From: Nitrospirales bacterium
GTDB lineage: Bacteria > Nitrospirota > Nitrospiria > Nitrospirales > UBA8639
DNA: 35,946 nt
Assembly: GCA_007570995.1 (NCBI GenBank)
Contig: RKSG01000172.1
Coordinates: 1 to 35,946 of the forward strand
Direction: 5' to 3'
Positions within the stretch are counted from its first letter, which is position 1, and every line of letters starts with the position of its first letter. Of the stretch, positions 34,102 to 35,946 are shown piece by piece. The notes beneath the pieces are model-generated. The model saw only the letters and a list, made by a program, of their open reading frames with translations. It did not search any database and was not told the DNA's origin. A program made the position numbers and the translations under genes.

Positions 34102-35221
34102 TTCGGGAGCGTTCCTTTCCGCCCAATGGGATCTGAACCGTGACGGCCGTCCCCGTGCCTCCGGGGGATTGCCACGAGACGGCACCGCCCAGCAACCTGA
34201 CTCGCTCTTTGATGCCCCGCAACCCGAAGTGATCCCACTTATCGGGATTCCGGGACACCGCCTGCACATCGAAGCCGATGCCATCATCCCTGATGACACC
34301 GGAGAGGGTATCATGGTCGATGGTCAATTGCACAGAGACTGCCGATGCCCTGGCATGTTTGGCCGAATTCTGCAGGGCCTCCTGAATGATGCGGAATACA
34401 AACACCTTCGTCTTGGGATGCAGGCGTGCCGCGTTGCCCGTATGGGAAAAGTCCACGTGGACGCGGTGTTGTTTTTTGTAGGCCTCCAGATAATTGGACA
34501 GCGCCGACAGTAAATCCAGCTGATCATACTGGCCGGGGCGCAGGTTGAACACCACCTGTCTCGCTTCCTGAATGCCGTGCTTGAGCAGATTTTTCACGTC
34601 ATGGAGCAGGTCAACACAATGGGCTGGTTCTTTCCGAATCATGTGCTCGCACCGTTCCATTTTGAAATTCACGCCAACCAGCGTCTGGACCAACCCGTCG
34701 TGAATTTCACAGGCGATACGGGTCCGCTCTTCATCCACCGCGCTTTCAGCTTCTTCCTTCACGTACCGCCGAAACAGGGACTGATACCGCGCGAGAGTAC
34801 GAGCCATTTCCGTTGTGGCCCGAATCTGCGCATCAATCAAGCGCCACATGAACTTCGCGCTTGCCCCTCCGATAATGGCTGCACTCGGCTTGCGAATGTT
34901 TTGCAGTGTCTTCCAGACATCAGGATTGCCCGTGACGTCGATGATCAGGTCGGCGTCCTTCATGCGCAGAATTTCGCGGTAGTCATGCGTGACAGGCACA
35001 CCCAACTGTTTGGCCAGTCTGGTGCCGAGTGTCCGTGACTTGATCTCGGCCAGTCCCACAATACGAACCAGTGGATCCTGCGCAAAAATTTTCAATAGTG
35101 CCTTACCTCCGCGTCCGCCTCCAAGAATCGCCATGTGCGTGATGCGTGCCGACCGCCGACGCGCGGGTTTGCGATGTGTGCCGGAGGCGGACAGCCGGGG
35201 AGCGGCAACGAGCGAAGCCAT
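34085..35221 (-). CDS. Soluble sensor histidine kinase with N-terminal NAD-binding-like Rossmann domain
   Basis: This 378-residue protein has no transmembrane segment. Residues 30-125 form a Rossmann-like unit: GGGRGG (34-39, GxGxxG), Glu59 at the end of the second strand (usual for NAD rather than NADP) and DADLIIDVTGNPDVW (89-103), as in dapB/homoserine dehydrogenase-like NAD domains. A coiled-coil linker leads to HisKA_3 with phosphoacceptor His174 (ACEIHDGLVQTL). The HATPase domain has Asn285 (QEALQNSAKHA), DDGIGFD (312-318) and GLRGIKERVRLLGG. The NarX/NreB-like kinase and its regulator should signal cytoplasmic nucleotide or redox state; that is inferred. It overlaps nrdR (TGATG) and the regulator gene. 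Confidence 0.9.
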   Translation of the reverse strand: MASLVAAPRLSASGTHRKPARRRSARITHMAILGGGRGGKALLKIFAQDPLVRIVGLAEIKSRTLGTRLAKQLGVPVTHDYREILRMKDADLIIDVTGNPDVWKTLQNIRKPSAAIIGGASAKFMWRLIDAQIRATTEMARTLARYQSLFRRYVKEEAESAVDEERTRIACEIHDGLVQTLVGVNFKMERCEHMIRKEPAHCVDLLHDVKNLLKHGIQEARQVVFNLRPGQYDQLDLLSALSNYLEAYKKQHRVHVDFSHTGNAARLHPKTKVFVFRIIQEALQNSAKHARASAVSVQLTIDHDTLSGVIRDDGIGFDVQAVSRNPDKWDHFGLRGIKERVRLLGGAVSWQSPGGTGTAVTVQIPLGGKERSRNGKNH

Positions 35222-35685
35222 CAGCGTTTCTCCCGATCCTGCACAAGGGACGCAATCGTATCCATGAATTGATCGATATCTTTGAACTCGCGGTACACGG
35301 ACGCAAAACGAACGTAGGCGACCTGGTCCAACGCGTGGAGCTCCTTCATCACTTCCTCGCCAATCACTCGCGCGGGAATCTCCGATTCACCGCGATCCTG
35401 GAGGAATTTTTCGATGTGATCCACGGCGGCGTTAAGAACGTCGCTGCTGATGGGCCGTTTTTCACAGGCCTTTTGCAGGCCGGCCATGATTTTGGTGCGG
35501 TCAAGTGTCTCACGCCGGCCGTCTTTTTTGACGATCATGGGCAGTGTTTCTTCAACGCGTTCGTAGGTCGTGAAGCGACGGTTGCATCTCAGACATTCCC
35601 GGCGACGGCGAATGGCTTCGCCTTCCCGGGCCGTGCGAGAATCCACAACCCTATCCTCGGTCTGATTACAGAAGGGACATCGCAT
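35221..35685 (-). CDS. nrdR: Transcriptional repressor NrdR
   Basis: The 154-residue protein senses ATP/dATP and represses ribonucleotide reductase genes by binding NrdR boxes. The N-terminal zinc ribbon has Cys3, Cys6, Cys31 and Cys34 (MRCPFC...RECLRC), followed by an ATP-cone domain (about 45-135). The ATG at 35685 gives the standard N-terminus; the longer frame to 35862 runs through palindromes and is unlikely. AGGA lies 10 bases upstream, inside a palindromic repeat. Its stop overlaps the kinase start. No ribonucleotide reductase or NrdR box was recognised in this window. Confidence 0.94.
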   Translation of the reverse strand: MRCPFCNQTEDRVVDSRTAREGEAIRRRRECLRCNRRFTTYERVEETLPMIVKKDGRRETLDRTKIMAGLQKACEKRPISSDVLNAAVDHIEKFLQDRGESEIPARVIGEEVMKELHALDQVAYVRFASVYREFKDIDQFMDTIASLVQDREKR

Positions 35686-35693
35686 CACACTGG

Positions 35694-35713
35694 ATTCCTG
35701 CGTCCGCAGGAAT
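35694..35713. repeat. REP-like palindrome, copy 2, overlapping nrdR ribosome-binding site
   Basis: ATTCCTGC (35694-35701) and GCAGGAAT (35706-35713) form an 8-bp stem. In the minus-strand transcript the 3' arm contains the AGGA used as the likely nrdR Shine-Dalgarno, so the hairpin could mask it. Arms are identical to copy 1 at 151-170. Confidence 0.7.
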
Positions 35714-35741
35714 GCATGCCCCTGGCACGCCCCCCCCCTGG

Positions 35742-35767
35742 ATTCCCGCTCAACACACTGCGGGAAT
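35742..35767. repeat. REP-like palindrome, copy 3
   Basis: ATTCCCGC (35742-35749) and GCGGGAAT (35760-35767) pair across a 10-base loop, a variant of the copies at 151-170 and 35694-35713. It is followed by GAC, as copy 1 is. Confidence 0.65.
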
Positions 35768-35857
35768 GACGGAGGGGGGGGCACGACCAGGGGACGGACG
35801 GGACCTCGCACCGAAACCAGGTGACAACGGGGCATGACCTGGTGATTGACGTGGGAG

Positions 35858-35878
35858 AGCAATCGCGCTGCGATTGCT
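35858..35878. repeat. 21-bp perfect palindrome, copy 2
   Basis: Identical to the copy at 32277-32297. It lies 10 bases beyond the glyA stop codon in the gap before nrdR. In RNA it forms a 9-bp stem with a short loop. There is no T-run. Confidence 0.8.
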
Positions 35879-35887
35879 TGCGGCGCG

Positions 35888-35946
35888 TTACGAAGCCGGG
35901 AATGCCGGGAAACGGGCGCACAGGGCTTTGATTTCCTTTCGAATGC
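35888..35946 (-). CDS. glyA: 3' end of serine hydroxymethyltransferase gene (partial)
   Basis: Only the last 19 codons are in the window. The minus strand reads IRKEIKALCARFPAFPAS and stops at 35888, which resembles the conserved (V/I)RxEVxxLCxxFPxY C-terminus of GlyA. GlyA interconverts serine and glycine and feeds one-carbon units to thymidylate synthesis. It lies upstream of nrdR on the same strand, an arrangement common in bacteria. Confidence 0.75.
   Translation of the reverse strand, partial: IRKEIKALCARFPAFPAS

Noticed and set aside
35686-35862. N-terminal extension of NrdR
   Set aside because: NrdR normally begins MRCPFC; the extension runs through palindromic repeats and would add an atypical Pro-rich leader.
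1-35946. CRISPR array, prophage, integrase or complete insertion sequence
   Set aside because: No regularly spaced repeats, no transposase or integrase motifs and no phage structural genes were seen.

Overview
This 35.9-kb chromosomal segment comes from a Gram-negative (diderm) bacterium with moderately high G+C. Gene content and protein style suggest Nitrospirota, possibly a Nitrospira relative: a secreted cupredoxin-like protein, a Rossmann-domain histidine kinase next to nrdR, a MalK-type ABC importer and an AddAB-like repair pair. That assignment is an inference; no 16S rRNA or other definitive marker is present. Most genes are intact and densely packed. I see no complete insertion sequence, prophage, CRISPR array or rRNA gene.

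Layout, left to right. Bases 1-2738: a REP-like palindrome, a secreted cupredoxin-like protein (-), then a HEAT-repeat exported protein and peptide deformylase (+). Bases 2843-6093: an MsbA-type ABC exporter, a cold-shock protein with a terminator-like hairpin in its leader, and a Prx6-type peroxiredoxin; the last two have clear sigma-70 promoters and terminators. Bases 6155-9054 (-): ettA followed by three small genes. Bases 9219-14885 (+): a predicted seven-bladed FG-GAP propeller protein, an rpoD-type primary sigma factor with an unusual basic N-terminus, and a TPR protein fused to a 2-oxoglutarate/Fe(II) oxygenase-like domain. Bases 14901-16786: a DsrE-like protein and a membrane-anchored protein (-), then a beta-hydroxyacid dehydrogenase (+).

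Bases 16821-21449 (-): a four-gene carbohydrate ABC importer (binding protein, two permeases, ATPase) and a small Rieske ferredoxin. Bases 21638-23750 (-): an A+T-richer island with a D12-class adenine methyltransferase, a putative restriction endonuclease and a 42-aa leader ORF, lying between the Rieske gene and mrp. Bases 25057-32217 (+): lgt, an AddB-like nuclease and an AddA/RecB-like helicase-nuclease, all overlapping, so probably one transcript.

Bases 32360-35946 (-): a TPR lipoprotein, a zinc-ribbon miniprotein, a thioredoxin-like protein, a NarL-type response regulator, a soluble histidine kinase with an N-terminal NAD-binding-like Rossmann domain, nrdR, and the 3' end of glyA. nrdR, the kinase and the regulator genes overlap in series. 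This suggests that nucleotide-pool control (NrdR) and a cytoplasmic NAD/redox-sensing two-component system are co-expressed, which is the most novel-looking arrangement in the window. Dispersed palindromes (an ATTCC(T/C)GC...GC(A/G)GGAAT family and a perfect 21-bp palindrome) mark several intergenic gaps, and one sits on the nrdR ribosome-binding site.
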